From NCBI GenBank assembly GCA_037189985.1, contig JBBCJX010000006.1, positions 171,472 through 235,471 of the forward strand: 64,000 bases of DNA. The letters are read 5' to 3'. The notes under the pieces are model-generated. The model was not told where the DNA came from, did not search any database, and saw only the letters and a program-made list of their open reading frames with translations. The position numbers were made by a program, and so were the translations under genes. This document shows positions 34,932-41,714 of the stretch, piece after piece. The first letter of the stretch is position 1. Each line of letters starts with the position of its first letter. The DNA is from UBA2031 sp037189985. Its GTDB lineage: Bacteria; Pseudomonadota; Gammaproteobacteria; Pseudomonadales; Moraxellaceae.

Positions 34932-35480
34932 TCACTTGGGCTTGGGGGCTGTCGGCCCCAGCGCACTGTAATGCTGGACGAAAAACGTTGAGCTGGCCGA
35001 GGCCAGCACCCGCCCCTTTGCATCCTTTACCACGACCTTCAACACATGCTCGCCGCGATCAAGACCAGCTACTCCCAGTGAAGCACCTCCGCTGCCGATG
35101 GCGCGACCATTCAGCGAAACCTCCAACTGGTCTCCCTCTGCCAATGAGGGGTCGACACTGAAAGCCACCGGAATGTCTTCCTCCTCGCTCTTGCGGTAGG
35201 TCGACTGATCGGCAGGGCTCTGGATGATAACGGTATACCCCGCAACCTTGGCGACCACATCATCCGCCGGCTGGCTGGAAGGGGCCTGCGGTGACAGCGC
35301 AGGAATGGTCATGATGGGGCGAGTCTGTATACGCTCGGCACCCTTTGCATTTTCCTTGGGCGGGATGTCCGTCAGCACCAAGTTGCCGTTGCTGTCATAG
35401 TACTTGTAGACCTCGGCCTGGGCCGGAGCCACCAGGGCCATTGCCCAGACCAGAGCCAGAGACACGCGGTGCAAGGACAT
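34932..35480 (-). CDS. Exported DUF4124 domain protein
   Basis: A 182-residue protein with a clear signal peptide (hydrophobic residues 6-20, cleavage expected after AQA at residue 22). The mature part begins EVYKYYDSNGNLVLTDIPP, the DUF4124 pattern seen in many gammaproteobacterial periplasmic proteins; residues 80-170 form a predicted beta-rich domain (VIIQSPADQSTYRKSEEE, then a SLNG-type turn) that resembles an immunoglobulin-like fold. Function is unknown. It lies downstream of glnA, separated by a strong terminator, so it likely has its own promoter in 35481-35560. It is not obviously tied to the polysaccharide genes. Confidence 0.8.
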   Translation of the reverse strand: MSLHRVSLALVWAMALVAPAQAEVYKYYDSNGNLVLTDIPPKENAKGAERIQTRPIMTIPALSPQAPSSQPADDVVAKVAGYTVIIQSPADQSTYRKSEEEDIPVAFSVDPSLAEGDQLEVSLNGRAIGSGGASLGVAGLDRGEHVLKVVVKDAKGRVLASASSTFFVQHYSALGPTAPKPK

Positions 35481-35560
35481 GCTCTTCCCCTCCTGAAAAA
35501 CCTGCAGGAACGCGAGCTTAGCCCTTATGCACCCGGACTGCTAAGACCCGGATACCAAAA

Positions 35561-35593
35561 TGCCAAAAAGCCCGCAAAGCGGGCTTTTTGGCA
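35561..35593. terminator. Strong palindromic terminator after glnA
   Basis: Fifteen-base perfect arms (35561-35575 and 35579-35593) around a 3-nt loop, with A-run and T-run inside the arms, so it works in either direction. It lies 32 bp past the glnA stop and isolates glnA from the DUF4124 gene. Confidence 0.92.
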
Positions 35594-35624
35594 TCAGCAA
35601 CCGTCCTTCAAAGGACAGCAACTT

Positions 35625-37034
35625 TTAGCAGGAGTAGTAAAGCTCAAACTCGATCGGGTGCACGGAGGTGCTGACCAGACGTGCTTCTTCGGTCTTCAGC
35701 TCGATGTAGGCATCCAGCATTTCCTTGGTGAACACGCCACCCTTGAGCAGGAACTCGTGGTCAGCCTGGAGGGCGGCGATGGCCGTTTCCAAGTTCTCGG
35801 CCACGGTCGGCACCAGCGCGTCTTCTTCCGGCGGCAGGTCGTAGAGGTTCTTGCTGGCGGCTTCGCCCGGGTGAATTTTGTTCTGGATGCCGTCCAGGCC
35901 GGCCATCAACAGGGCGGCGAAGGCCAGGTAAGGATTGGCCGTGGGATCCGGGAAGCGGGCTTCGATACGACGGCCCTTGGGGCTGCTCACGTAGGGAATA
36001 CGGATGGAAGCCGAGCGGTTGCGGGCCGAGTAGGCCAGCTTGATCGGGGCTTCGTAGTGCGGCACCAGGCGCTTGTAGGAGTTGGTGGCCGGATTGGTGA
36101 TGGCATTCAGCGCGCGGGCGTGCTTGATGATGCCGCCAATGTAGTACAGGGCCAGTTCGGAAAGACCAGCGTACTCGTCACCCGCGAACAGGTTCTTGCC
36201 GTCCTTGGAAATGGACATGTGCACGTGCATGCCAGAGCCGTTGTCGCCAACGATGGGCTTGGGCATGAAGGTGGCAGTCTTGCCGAAGGCGTGGGCGGTG
36301 TTCAGTACGGCGTACTTGAGCTGCTGCACTTCGTCAGCCTTGCGTACCAGCGTGTTGAAGGACACGCCGATTTCGCTCTGGCAGGAAGCCACTTCGTGGT
36401 GCTGCACTTCCACGCGGTCCGGGCCCATGATGGCCTCGATGGCATTACACATGGCAACACGCAGGTCCTGCTGGGAATCAACCGGGGGCACAGGGAAGTA
36501 ACCACCCTTCACGCGGGGACGGTGGCCGGTGTTACCGCCTTCGTAATCGTTGTTGGTAGACCAGGCAGCTTCTTCGGCAATGATCTTGTGCGACACGCCG
36601 GACATGTCGATCTGCCACTTCACTTCGTCGAACACGAAGAACTCAGGCTCGGGGCCGAAGAAAGCGGTATCACCGATACCAGTGGACTTCAGGTAAGCCT
36701 CGGCGCGCTTGGCGATGGAGCGCGGATCACGCTCATAACCCTGCATGCTGGTCGGTTCGATGACGTCGCAGGTGATGACCACAGTCGGCTCGTCAAAGAA
36801 CGGGTCCATGAAAGCGGTTTCGTCATCCGGCAGGAGGATCATGTCGGAGGCTTCAATGCCCTTCCAGCCGGCGATGGAGGAGCCGTCGAACATCTTGCCG
36901 GTGGTGAAGGTCTCTTCGGAAACCGTGCCGGCCGGGAAGGAAACGTGCTGCTCCTTGCCCTTGGTATCGGTAAAGCGAAGGTCAACCCACTTTGCTTCGT
37001 GTTCTTTGATCAGGCCAAGCGTCTTCTTCGACAT
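35625..37034 (-). CDS. glnA: Glutamine synthetase, type I
   Basis: ATP-dependent synthesis of glutamine from glutamate and ammonium; dodecameric cytosolic enzyme. The 469-residue length fits GSI-beta. Signatures are FDGSSIAGWKGIEASDM near residue 50, the ATP site KPIVGDNGSGMHVHMS, and the adenylylation tyrosine in NLYDLPPEE near residue 400. The last makes it a substrate of GlnE, which is also in this window. GGAGAG lies about 8 nt before the ATG. Upstream at 37124-37140 is a near-perfect sigma-54 promoter with an NtrC-like palindrome further up, so nitrogen control at both transcription and enzyme level is expected. Confidence 0.98.
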   Translation of the reverse strand: MSKKTLGLIKEHEAKWVDLRFTDTKGKEQHVSFPAGTVSEETFTTGKMFDGSSIAGWKGIEASDMILLPDDETAFMDPFFDEPTVVITCDVIEPTSMQGYERDPRSIAKRAEAYLKSTGIGDTAFFGPEPEFFVFDEVKWQIDMSGVSHKIIAEEAAWSTNNDYEGGNTGHRPRVKGGYFPVPPVDSQQDLRVAMCNAIEAIMGPDRVEVQHHEVASCQSEIGVSFNTLVRKADEVQQLKYAVLNTAHAFGKTATFMPKPIVGDNGSGMHVHMSISKDGKNLFAGDEYAGLSELALYYIGGIIKHARALNAITNPATNSYKRLVPHYEAPIKLAYSARNRSASIRIPYVSSPKGRRIEARFPDPTANPYLAFAALLMAGLDGIQNKIHPGEAASKNLYDLPPEEDALVPTVAENLETAIAALQADHEFLLKGGVFTKEMLDAYIELKTEEARLVSTSVHPIEFELYYSC

Positions 37035-37123
37035 GTTTCAACTCTCCGGGAGCATGCGTGACTGGGATTTTATTTGCGTCCCCAAGGCTGTTCAGGCCTC
37101 TCGGACACCGTGCCGCGTACGGG

Positions 37124-37140
37124 AGCAAAATACGTACCAG
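37124..37140 (-). promoter_or_regulatory. Sigma-54 (-24/-12) promoter of glnA
   Basis: On the minus strand the sequence is CTGGTACGTATTTTGCT. It matches YTGGCACG-N4-TTGCW at all but one position, with the invariant GG and GC at the required spacing. Transcription would start near 37113, about 79 nt before the glnA ATG. Confidence 0.85.
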
Positions 37141-37202
37141 CGCACCAAAACCGCATGGATGCCGGTCTCTGGAGTACTGCCAGTACATTTGGCCCCCACA
37201 AA

Positions 37203-37219
37203 AGCACTATAAAAGTGCA
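37203..37219 (-). promoter_or_regulatory. NtrC-like enhancer site upstream of glnA
   Basis: The minus strand reads TGCACTTTTATAGTGCT, an inverted repeat GCACT-N5-AGTGC that fits the TGCACY-N5-RGTGCA pattern of NtrC sites. Its centre is about 98 bp upstream of the predicted sigma-54 start, a usual place for an enhancer. Confidence 0.65.
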
Positions 37220-37246
37220 TTCATGGTTTTTCGTGCACCGATATGG

Positions 37247-37483
37247 CTACTTCCGCCCCACCCGGATGCACAAATGAAACTCGTTCTCCACCTTGTTTGC
37301 CGACACGACCTCATGACCATGGATACGGCACCAGGCCGGAATGTCGTGCATAACGCCAGGATCCGTCGCCAGGACCTGCAAACACTGGCCCTCGACCAGA
37401 TCATTGATGGCGTTCTGGGTGCGGATCACCGGCAAGGGGCATAGCATCCTGCGCGCATCAAGTTGGTGCATGGCGTCGCTCAC
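37247..37483 (-). CDS. TusA-family sulfur carrier protein
   Basis: A 78-residue small alpha/beta protein with the TusA active-site motif LCPLPVIRT (Cys near residue 15) and the VLATDPGVMHDIPAWC strand-helix. TusA proteins carry persulfide sulfur between cysteine desulfurases and tRNA-modifying or sulfur-oxidation enzymes. The start is GTG at 37483, which overlaps the stop of the PP-loop gene (GTGA); the next in-frame ATG is at 37471 but has no ribosome site. The coupling implies that it hands sulfur to the PP-loop enzyme. No tusBCD genes are here. Confidence 0.85.
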   Translation of the reverse strand: MSDAMHQLDARRMLCPLPVIRTQNAINDLVEGQCLQVLATDPGVMHDIPAWCRIHGHEVVSANKVENEFHLCIRVGRK

Positions 37484-38559
37484 AGGTACCAGGCCTCCGG
37501 GAAATCCTCACTGCGCAGGGGAACCACACGCACCTGCCGGGCCACCCCGCCCTTCTGCACGATCTCCACCTCGATCTCGTCTGCCGTACGTCCCTGACTG
37601 AAACGGCCAGCAATGCGGGCAGCCTGCACCAGATCATCCTCATCCGGACTGCCATCCACCAGGGTCAGGGGGCCGTTATGGCTGAGGATGCGGATATGGT
37701 GGAACTCGTGGCGGTAACCTTCGAGAAAGTTGTTCTCGCCCTCCTCCCGGCCCACGATCAGCTTGTAATGCGACTCCGGCCGGACATGGCGTCCCACCTT
37801 GAGCAGCATGATGTCATCCAGCTCATAACGGCGCTCGCCACGGGCCGACCACAGGTCAGCTAGCTTGCGGGAGTAATTCTCATCCGTCAGGAAGCAGCAG
37901 CCGCCGGCAGGCTGCGCCCAGTCGGTAAAACCGAACTGGCGCGCCAGTTCGATCTGGGGTTGCCGGCTGCGGCCATGGAAGCCATGCAGCTTTTCCCGAT
38001 CCACCCAGCCCTCGCGCTCGGGCTTGGTCGGCTCAAGGTTACGGGCCGACAGCGGGCGTAGGAGCAGGTCGTCCGCTCCGGACTCCCGGGCAATCACGGG
38101 CATGGTCATGGCACGCTGCGACTTGGGCCGCTGGCCCACCACCTCGCCGGTAATGATGAAATCGAAATCCTTGTCCTCTGCAAACTCGCGGGCACGGTTC
38201 ACATAACCCATGGCCTTGCCGACCATGAATATCTTGCAGTCCAGGCAAGGGTTCAGGTTAGCGCCATAACCATGCTTGGGGTTAAGCACCACATCCTTGT
38301 ATTCCTCTGAGATATCAACGATGTGCAGCTTTATGCCCAGTTGCTCAGCCGCCCACAGTGCATTATTGCGCTTCTCTTTTTTCTGGTCCTGCTTGCGGAT
38401 GGCGTGGGTATGCCCTTCCACACAGAAACCGGTAAAGAAGTTGATGCCCTCGACCTCGATACCCTGCTCCTGCACCACACGCACAGCCAACAAAGAATCC
38501 AGCCCCCCGGAAATCAGGGCAAGGGCACGGCGGCGAGGCGGGTGGACGGAAGCAGACAT
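37480..38559 (-). CDS. PP-loop ATPase/thiouridylase-like protein with C-terminal NFACT-R (DUF814)-like domain
   Basis: A 359-residue protein. The N-terminal half is a PP-loop (N-type ATP pyrophosphatase) with ALISGGLDSLLAVRVV near residue 18, and paired cysteines in NPCLDCKIFM and GGCCFLTD, features of tRNA thiouridylases related to MnmA and ThiI. The C-terminal third (RHVRPESHYKLIVGREEGENN) resembles the RNA-binding NFACT-R/DUF814 module. It probably adenylates a tRNA uridine and transfers sulfur, but the site is not known. It ends overlapping a TusA-family gene, its likely sulfur donor, and lies near glnA as thiI does in Pseudomonas. A perfect TATAAT lies 33 bp upstream of its ATG. Confidence 0.75.
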   Translation of the reverse strand: MSASVHPPRRRALALISGGLDSLLAVRVVQEQGIEVEGINFFTGFCVEGHTHAIRKQDQKKEKRNNALWAAEQLGIKLHIVDISEEYKDVVLNPKHGYGANLNPCLDCKIFMVGKAMGYVNRAREFAEDKDFDFIITGEVVGQRPKSQRAMTMPVIARESGADDLLLRPLSARNLEPTKPEREGWVDREKLHGFHGRSRQPQIELARQFGFTDWAQPAGGCCFLTDENYSRKLADLWSARGERRYELDDIMLLKVGRHVRPESHYKLIVGREEGENNFLEGYRHEFHHIRILSHNGPLTLVDGSPDEDDLVQAARIAGRFSQGRTADEIEVEIVQKGGVARQVRVVPLRSEDFPEAWYL

Positions 38560-38591
38560 GAGACAAAAGACTGAGGATCGACAGGGCGCGC

Positions 38592-38597
38592 ATTATA
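38592..38597 (-). promoter_or_regulatory. Perfect -10 box upstream of the PP-loop/TusA genes
   Basis: TATAAT on the minus strand, 33 bp before the ATG at 38559. The -35 region 16-18 bp further up is poor (ATGCGG/TGCGGT), so this may be an activator-dependent or weak promoter. Confidence 0.5.
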
Positions 38598-38620
38598 GGG
38601 GCAGTGCCCCGAAACCGCAT

Positions 38621-38650
38621 GCCCGCGCCCTGCCTGCGGGCGGTTTTTTT
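38621..38650 (+). terminator. Terminator-like hairpin upstream of the HIT gene
   Basis: GCCCGC (38621-38626) pairs with GCGGGC (38636-38641) and is followed by GG and seven T on the plus strand. No plus-strand gene lies upstream. It could stop antisense readthrough from the divergent promoter region or act in the HIT gene leader. Confidence 0.55.
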
Positions 38651-38751
38651 GCAAATGCCCGACACAGCCTCAAGTCCCGGATAAACAAGACCTGCCGACA
38701 GAGAACAGGAGGCCGCGTACAATGAGCCTCCCCACGAGGAGACATCCGCCA

Positions 38752-39093
38752 ATGGACTGTATTTTCTGCAAGATTGCCCGCCAGGAGATTTCGGCACGGA
38801 TCGCCTTCGAAAACGAGCGACTGATTGCGTTTCACGATCTTTTCCCGCAAGCCCCGGTGCATGTGCTCGTCATCCCCAAGGAGCATTTTTCCACGCTGAA
38901 TGATGTCCCTGCTGACAAATCCGGTCTTCTGGGCGAAATCATGAGCACGGCCAGCCACCTGGCAGCGGAGCTGGGCGTGGCCGAGGACGGATACCGGGTC
39001 GTCATGAACTGCAACAAGCATGGCGGACAAAGCGTCGGCCACATTCACCTGCATCTGCTGGCTGGCCGGCAACTCGGCTGGCCCCCGGGCTGA
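38752..39093 (+). CDS. HIT family nucleotide-binding protein
   Basis: A 113-residue histidine-triad hydrolase. The N-terminus CIFCKIARQEI and the C-terminal active site GGQSVGHIHLHLLAG (H-x-H-x-H) place it with HinT-type nucleoside phosphoramidases. The C-terminal GWPPG is also typical. I start at 38752 by family alignment with GAGGAG 10 nt upstream; an ATG at 38722 also has an AGGAGG and would add ten residues. It precedes coq7 by 63 bp on the same strand. Cellular role is general; no link to its neighbours is implied. Confidence 0.93.
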   Translation: MDCIFCKIARQEISARIAFENERLIAFHDLFPQAPVHVLVIPKEHFSTLNDVPADKSGLLGEIMSTASHLAAELGVAEDGYRVVMNCNKHGGQSVGHIHLHLLAGRQLGWPPG

Positions 39094-39156
39094 GCAAACA
39101 CAGAGCCGTGTGACGGGGCCTTGCCCCTGGAACTGGACACAGCAAAGGAGAACTCC

Positions 39157-39795
39157 ATGCGCCGCTACTCGCTGATTGACCGGCTTGTGACCGAGGCCGA
39201 CCGTGCCCTGCGCACCATTGCTCCCGGCGCCATGCAGGCGAGCCGCCACAGCCCCGCCGGTGACCAGCCGGAAAGCACACTGAACGATGAGGAACGCCGC
39301 CATGCCGCCGGCCTCATGCGCGTCAACCATACGGGTGAGGTCTGTGCACAGGCGCTCTATCAGGGGCAAGCCCTGACAGCACGCCTGCCGGAAGTCCGCG
39401 AGGAAATGGCGCAGGCGGCACGCGAAGAGGAAGACCACCTGGCCTGGTGCGAGCAGCGCGTCACGGAGTTGGGATCACACACGAGTTACCTGAACCCGCT
39501 GTGGTATGCCATGTCATTCGGCATCGGCGCTGCCGCCGGCATTGCCGGCGACAAATGGAGCCTGGGCTTCGTGGCAGAGACAGAAAAGCAGGTTTGCGAG
39601 CACCTGGAAGGCCACCTCTCTCGCATCCCAGCCCAGGATGAAAAGACCCGCGCCATTGTCAGCCAGATGCATCATGACGAAGCCGAACACATGCAGATGG
39701 CGTTGAATGCCGGTGCTGCCGAACTGCCGCCTCCCGTGAAAGGACTCATGTCGCTGGTGGCCAAGGTGATGACGACGGCGGCCTACCGCCTTTGA
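39157..39795 (+). CDS. coq7: 2-nonaprenyl-3-methyl-6-methoxy-1,4-benzoquinol hydroxylase
   Basis: Di-iron monooxygenase for a late hydroxylation in ubiquinone synthesis, acting at the membrane. The 212 residues contain the ferritin-like di-iron ligands: MRVNHTGEVCAQALY, EEEDHLAWC, then the C-terminal pair in EHLEGHL and MHHDEAEHMQMAL (E-x2-H motifs). A central hydrophobic stretch (MSFGIGAAAGIAGD) forms the membrane-associated helix. AAGGAG stands 7 nt before the ATG at 39157. An intrinsic terminator follows the stop and reaches into the convergent lipoprotein gene. This Coq7 form, rather than UbiF, is usual for Pseudomonas-like bacteria. Confidence 0.95.
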   Translation: MRRYSLIDRLVTEADRALRTIAPGAMQASRHSPAGDQPESTLNDEERRHAAGLMRVNHTGEVCAQALYQGQALTARLPEVREEMAQAAREEEDHLAWCEQRVTELGSHTSYLNPLWYAMSFGIGAAAGIAGDKWSLGFVAETEKQVCEHLEGHLSRIPAQDEKTRAIVSQMHHDEAEHMQMALNAGAAELPPPVKGLMSLVAKVMTTAAYRL

Positions 39796-39799
39796 AGCG

Positions 39800-39825
39800 G
39801 GCTGGCTTACAGCCAGCCACTTTTT
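39800..39825 (+). terminator. Intrinsic terminator of coq7
   Basis: Stem GGCTGGCT/AGCCAGCC (39800-39818) with a 3-nt loop, then AC and five T. It lies 5 bp past the coq7 stop and overlaps the last codons and stop of the convergent lipoprotein gene. Confidence 0.85.
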
Positions 39826-40451
39826 CTCAGTTGCGCCATGATGGCTGCGGCAAAGCCGTCAAAATCAGGGTTGGCCTCGTCCGTCATCAGCGTGCGCGAA
39901 CGGGCCTCCCACATGACCCGTCCCGTTGTTGTATCGTAGAGACGGGTTTCCACGACAGCCTTGCGCTCCACAACCGGCGCCTCGCTACGCAGCCTCTGTG
40001 CCCGCTCGAAACCGGCCACCCAAGGATCCTGATCCCAGCCTACCCGTTCACCCGGTGTACGCGACGGTGTATCCAGAGAGAAGGAAAACTCCGGAAATTT
40101 TTCCCTCAGGGCGCTCACTTCATAATTGAGCAACCGTGTCACCAGCACACCAGTCACTCCTTCCTCCTTTACGCGTGCCACCAGTTGCTCGCGGCTTGGC
40201 TGTTTTTCACCGGGAAACCAGTCACTGGCGCGCAGCACGACACGCCCCTTGCCGCCAAGACGCCTGGAAAAAGCATCCTCCATGGATTTCTGGATTTCCG
40301 GCGTGGTATCCACCCCCAGCACCAGAACCCGGGACAGCGTGGCAGCAGCAGGAGGCTGACTGTTGACCTCCTCCACCTGCGTGCCGGAAAAAAGCTGGCA
40401 ACCGCCCAGCAGTGCCGCCATCAGCAACAGCCATCCCGTCCGGTAACTCAT
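39807..40451 (-). CDS. Putative outer-membrane lipoprotein, unknown function
   Basis: A 214-residue protein with a lipoprotein signal: hydrophobic LLLMAALLGG followed by the lipobox LLGGC, lipidated Cys at residue 18. The +2 residue is Gln, so sorting to the outer membrane is expected. The mature part includes RVLVLGVDTTPEIQKSMED, EEGVTGVLVTRLLNYE and TRLYDTTTGRVMWEARSRT, a pattern like periplasmic proteins that assess an exported resistance or stress factor, but I do not recognise the family with confidence. It lies 4 bp overlapping with osmC, so the two are one operon. Its 3' end shares sequence with the coq7 terminator. Confidence 0.7.
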   Translation of the reverse strand: MSYRTGWLLLMAALLGGCQLFSGTQVEEVNSQPPAAATLSRVLVLGVDTTPEIQKSMEDAFSRRLGGKGRVVLRASDWFPGEKQPSREQLVARVKEEGVTGVLVTRLLNYEVSALREKFPEFSFSLDTPSRTPGERVGWDQDPWVAGFERAQRLRSEAPVVERKAVVETRLYDTTTGRVMWEARSRTLMTDEANPDFDGFAAAIMAQLRKSGWL

Positions 40452-40885
40452 TCTCCCTTCTCCTGTCCGTCTTCCTCGATACGGTAGTCATGCGTGATGA
40501 CCACACCGGCCTGCCCCAGCATGATGGAGGCCGAACAATATTTGTCGGCGGAAAGGTCCACCGCCTTTTTCACCTGCACCTCACGCAGTCCACGCCCTTT
40601 GACAATGAAATGCACGTGGATTTTCGTGAAGACGGCCGGCACGCCCTCGGCGCGCTCCGCCGTCAACTCGGCCTCGCAGGAGGTCACGTCCTGACGTGCC
40701 TTCTTGAGGATGGTCATCACATCAAACGAGGTGCAACCACCCAAACCCATCAGCAGCAACTCCATGGGGCGTGGCCCCATGTTGCGACCACCATACTCCG
40801 GTGCTCCATCCACGACGACAGCATGGCCACTGCCAGACTCCGTCACAAACATGACATCCTGAACCCACTTCACTCTGGCCTGCAT
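40448..40885 (-). CDS. OsmC family protein (YhfA-like)
   Basis: A 145-residue OsmC/Ohr-fold protein. The two family cysteines are present in LLMGLGGCTSFDVM and KYCSASIMLGQAG, the thiol pair used for peroxide reduction in this superfamily; the protein resembles the YhfA subgroup rather than Ohr. I start at the ATG at 40885, with GGAG 5 nt upstream. The gene is divergent from crp, a pairing also seen in Pseudomonas, and overlaps the downstream lipoprotein gene by 4 bp. A perfect 17-bp palindrome lies 20 bp before its start. Confidence 0.88.
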   Translation of the reverse strand: MQARVKWVQDVMFVTESGSGHAVVVDGAPEYGGRNMGPRPMELLLMGLGGCTSFDVMTILKKARQDVTSCEAELTAERAEGVPAVFTKIHVHFIVKGRGLREVQVKKAVDLSADKYCSASIMLGQAGVVITHDYRIEEDGQEKGE

Positions 40886-40905
40886 CACGACTCCTCACTT
40901 GCCTA

Positions 40906-40922
40906 CTGACCCTCAGGGTCAG
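40906..40922. promoter_or_regulatory. Perfect 17-bp palindrome between osmC and crp
   Basis: CTGACCCT-C-AGGGTCAG, two perfect 8-base arms around one base. It lies 20 bp upstream of the osmC ATG and 95 bp upstream of crp. It may be an operator or form a hairpin in the osmC leader. It does not match the TGTGA-N6-TCACA Crp site. Confidence 0.65.
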
Positions 40923-41016
40923 AAACCGGCACAATTTCACACTCCCGACGCTTAATACCCCACAAAAGCTGTGCTATGGTCGGCGCTTATAACGATAACC
41001 GTACAAGGACGCAGCC

Positions 41017-41652
41017 ATGGCCCGCCTACCGGTCAACGCTCACGTTCCCAACATCGATGCATTTCTTGATCAGTGCCACCGCCGCAAATACCCGGCGCGC
41101 AGCACGATTATCTACGCTGGGGATGCCGGCGACACCCTCTATTTCATCACTGCCGGCTCCGTCTCCGTTGTCATCGAAGATGACGAGGGTCGCGAGATGG
41201 TCGTTGCCTACCTCAATGCCGGCGATTTCTTCGGCGAAATGGGCCTGTTCGAAGACAAGCCCGTCCGCTCCGCCTGGATCAAGGCCAAGACCCTCTGTGA
41301 AGTCGCCGAGATCAGCTACCCGAAATTCAAGGAACTCGCCAAGCAAGATGCCGGCCTGATTTTCGCCCTTTCAGCACAGTTGGCAGGCCGCTTGCGCGCC
41401 ACAACCCGTAAGGTCGGTGATCTTGCCTTCCTGGATGTGACCGGACGCGTTGCCCGCACCCTGCTGGACCTCTGCAAGCAACCCGACGCCATGACCCATC
41501 CGGACGGGATGCAGATCAAGATCACACGCCAGGAAATAGGCCGAATCGTGGGCTGCTCGCGTGAAATGGTGGGCCGCGTGCTCAAGTCACTGGAGGAGCA
41601 GGGCCTGATTTCCGTCAAGGGCAAGACCATGGTGGTCTTTGGCACGCGCTGA
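41017..41652 (+). CDS. crp: cAMP receptor protein, Crp/Vfr
   Basis: Global transcription regulator, 211 residues. The N-terminal cNMP-binding domain shows AGDAGDTLYFITAGSVSV and the cAMP pocket GEMGLFEDKPVRSAWIKA (Glu, Arg and Ser positions kept). The C-terminal helix-turn-helix reads TRQEIGRIVGCSREMVGR, almost the same as the E. coli recognition helix, so it should bind TGTGA-N6-TCACA sites. AAGGA lies 8 nt before the ATG. It is convergent with trpC across a bidirectional terminator, an arrangement like vfr-trpC in Pseudomonas. Confidence 0.96.
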   Translation: MARLPVNAHVPNIDAFLDQCHRRKYPARSTIIYAGDAGDTLYFITAGSVSVVIEDDEGREMVVAYLNAGDFFGEMGLFEDKPVRSAWIKAKTLCEVAEISYPKFKELAKQDAGLIFALSAQLAGRLRATTRKVGDLAFLDVTGRVARTLLDLCKQPDAMTHPDGMQIKITRQEIGRIVGCSREMVGRVLKSLEEQGLISVKGKTMVVFGTR

Positions 41653-41669
41653 CCTGTTCGTTATCACCT

Positions 41670-41701
41670 ATTAAAAAGCCCGCTGTTGCGGGCTTTTTAA
41701 T
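41670..41701. terminator. Bidirectional terminator between crp and trpC
   Basis: Fourteen-base perfect arms (41670-41683, 41688-41701) around a 4-nt loop, A-run on one side and T-run on the other. It lies 18 bp past the crp stop and 14 bp past the trpC stop. Confidence 0.93.
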
Positions 41702-41714
41702 GGGCCTTGATCTA

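Noticed and set aside
40923..41016. A Crp autoregulatory site in front of crp (TTTCACACT and TGTGCTATG seen).
   Set aside because: The half-sites are not spaced as TGTGA-N6-TCACA, so no real operator can be claimed.
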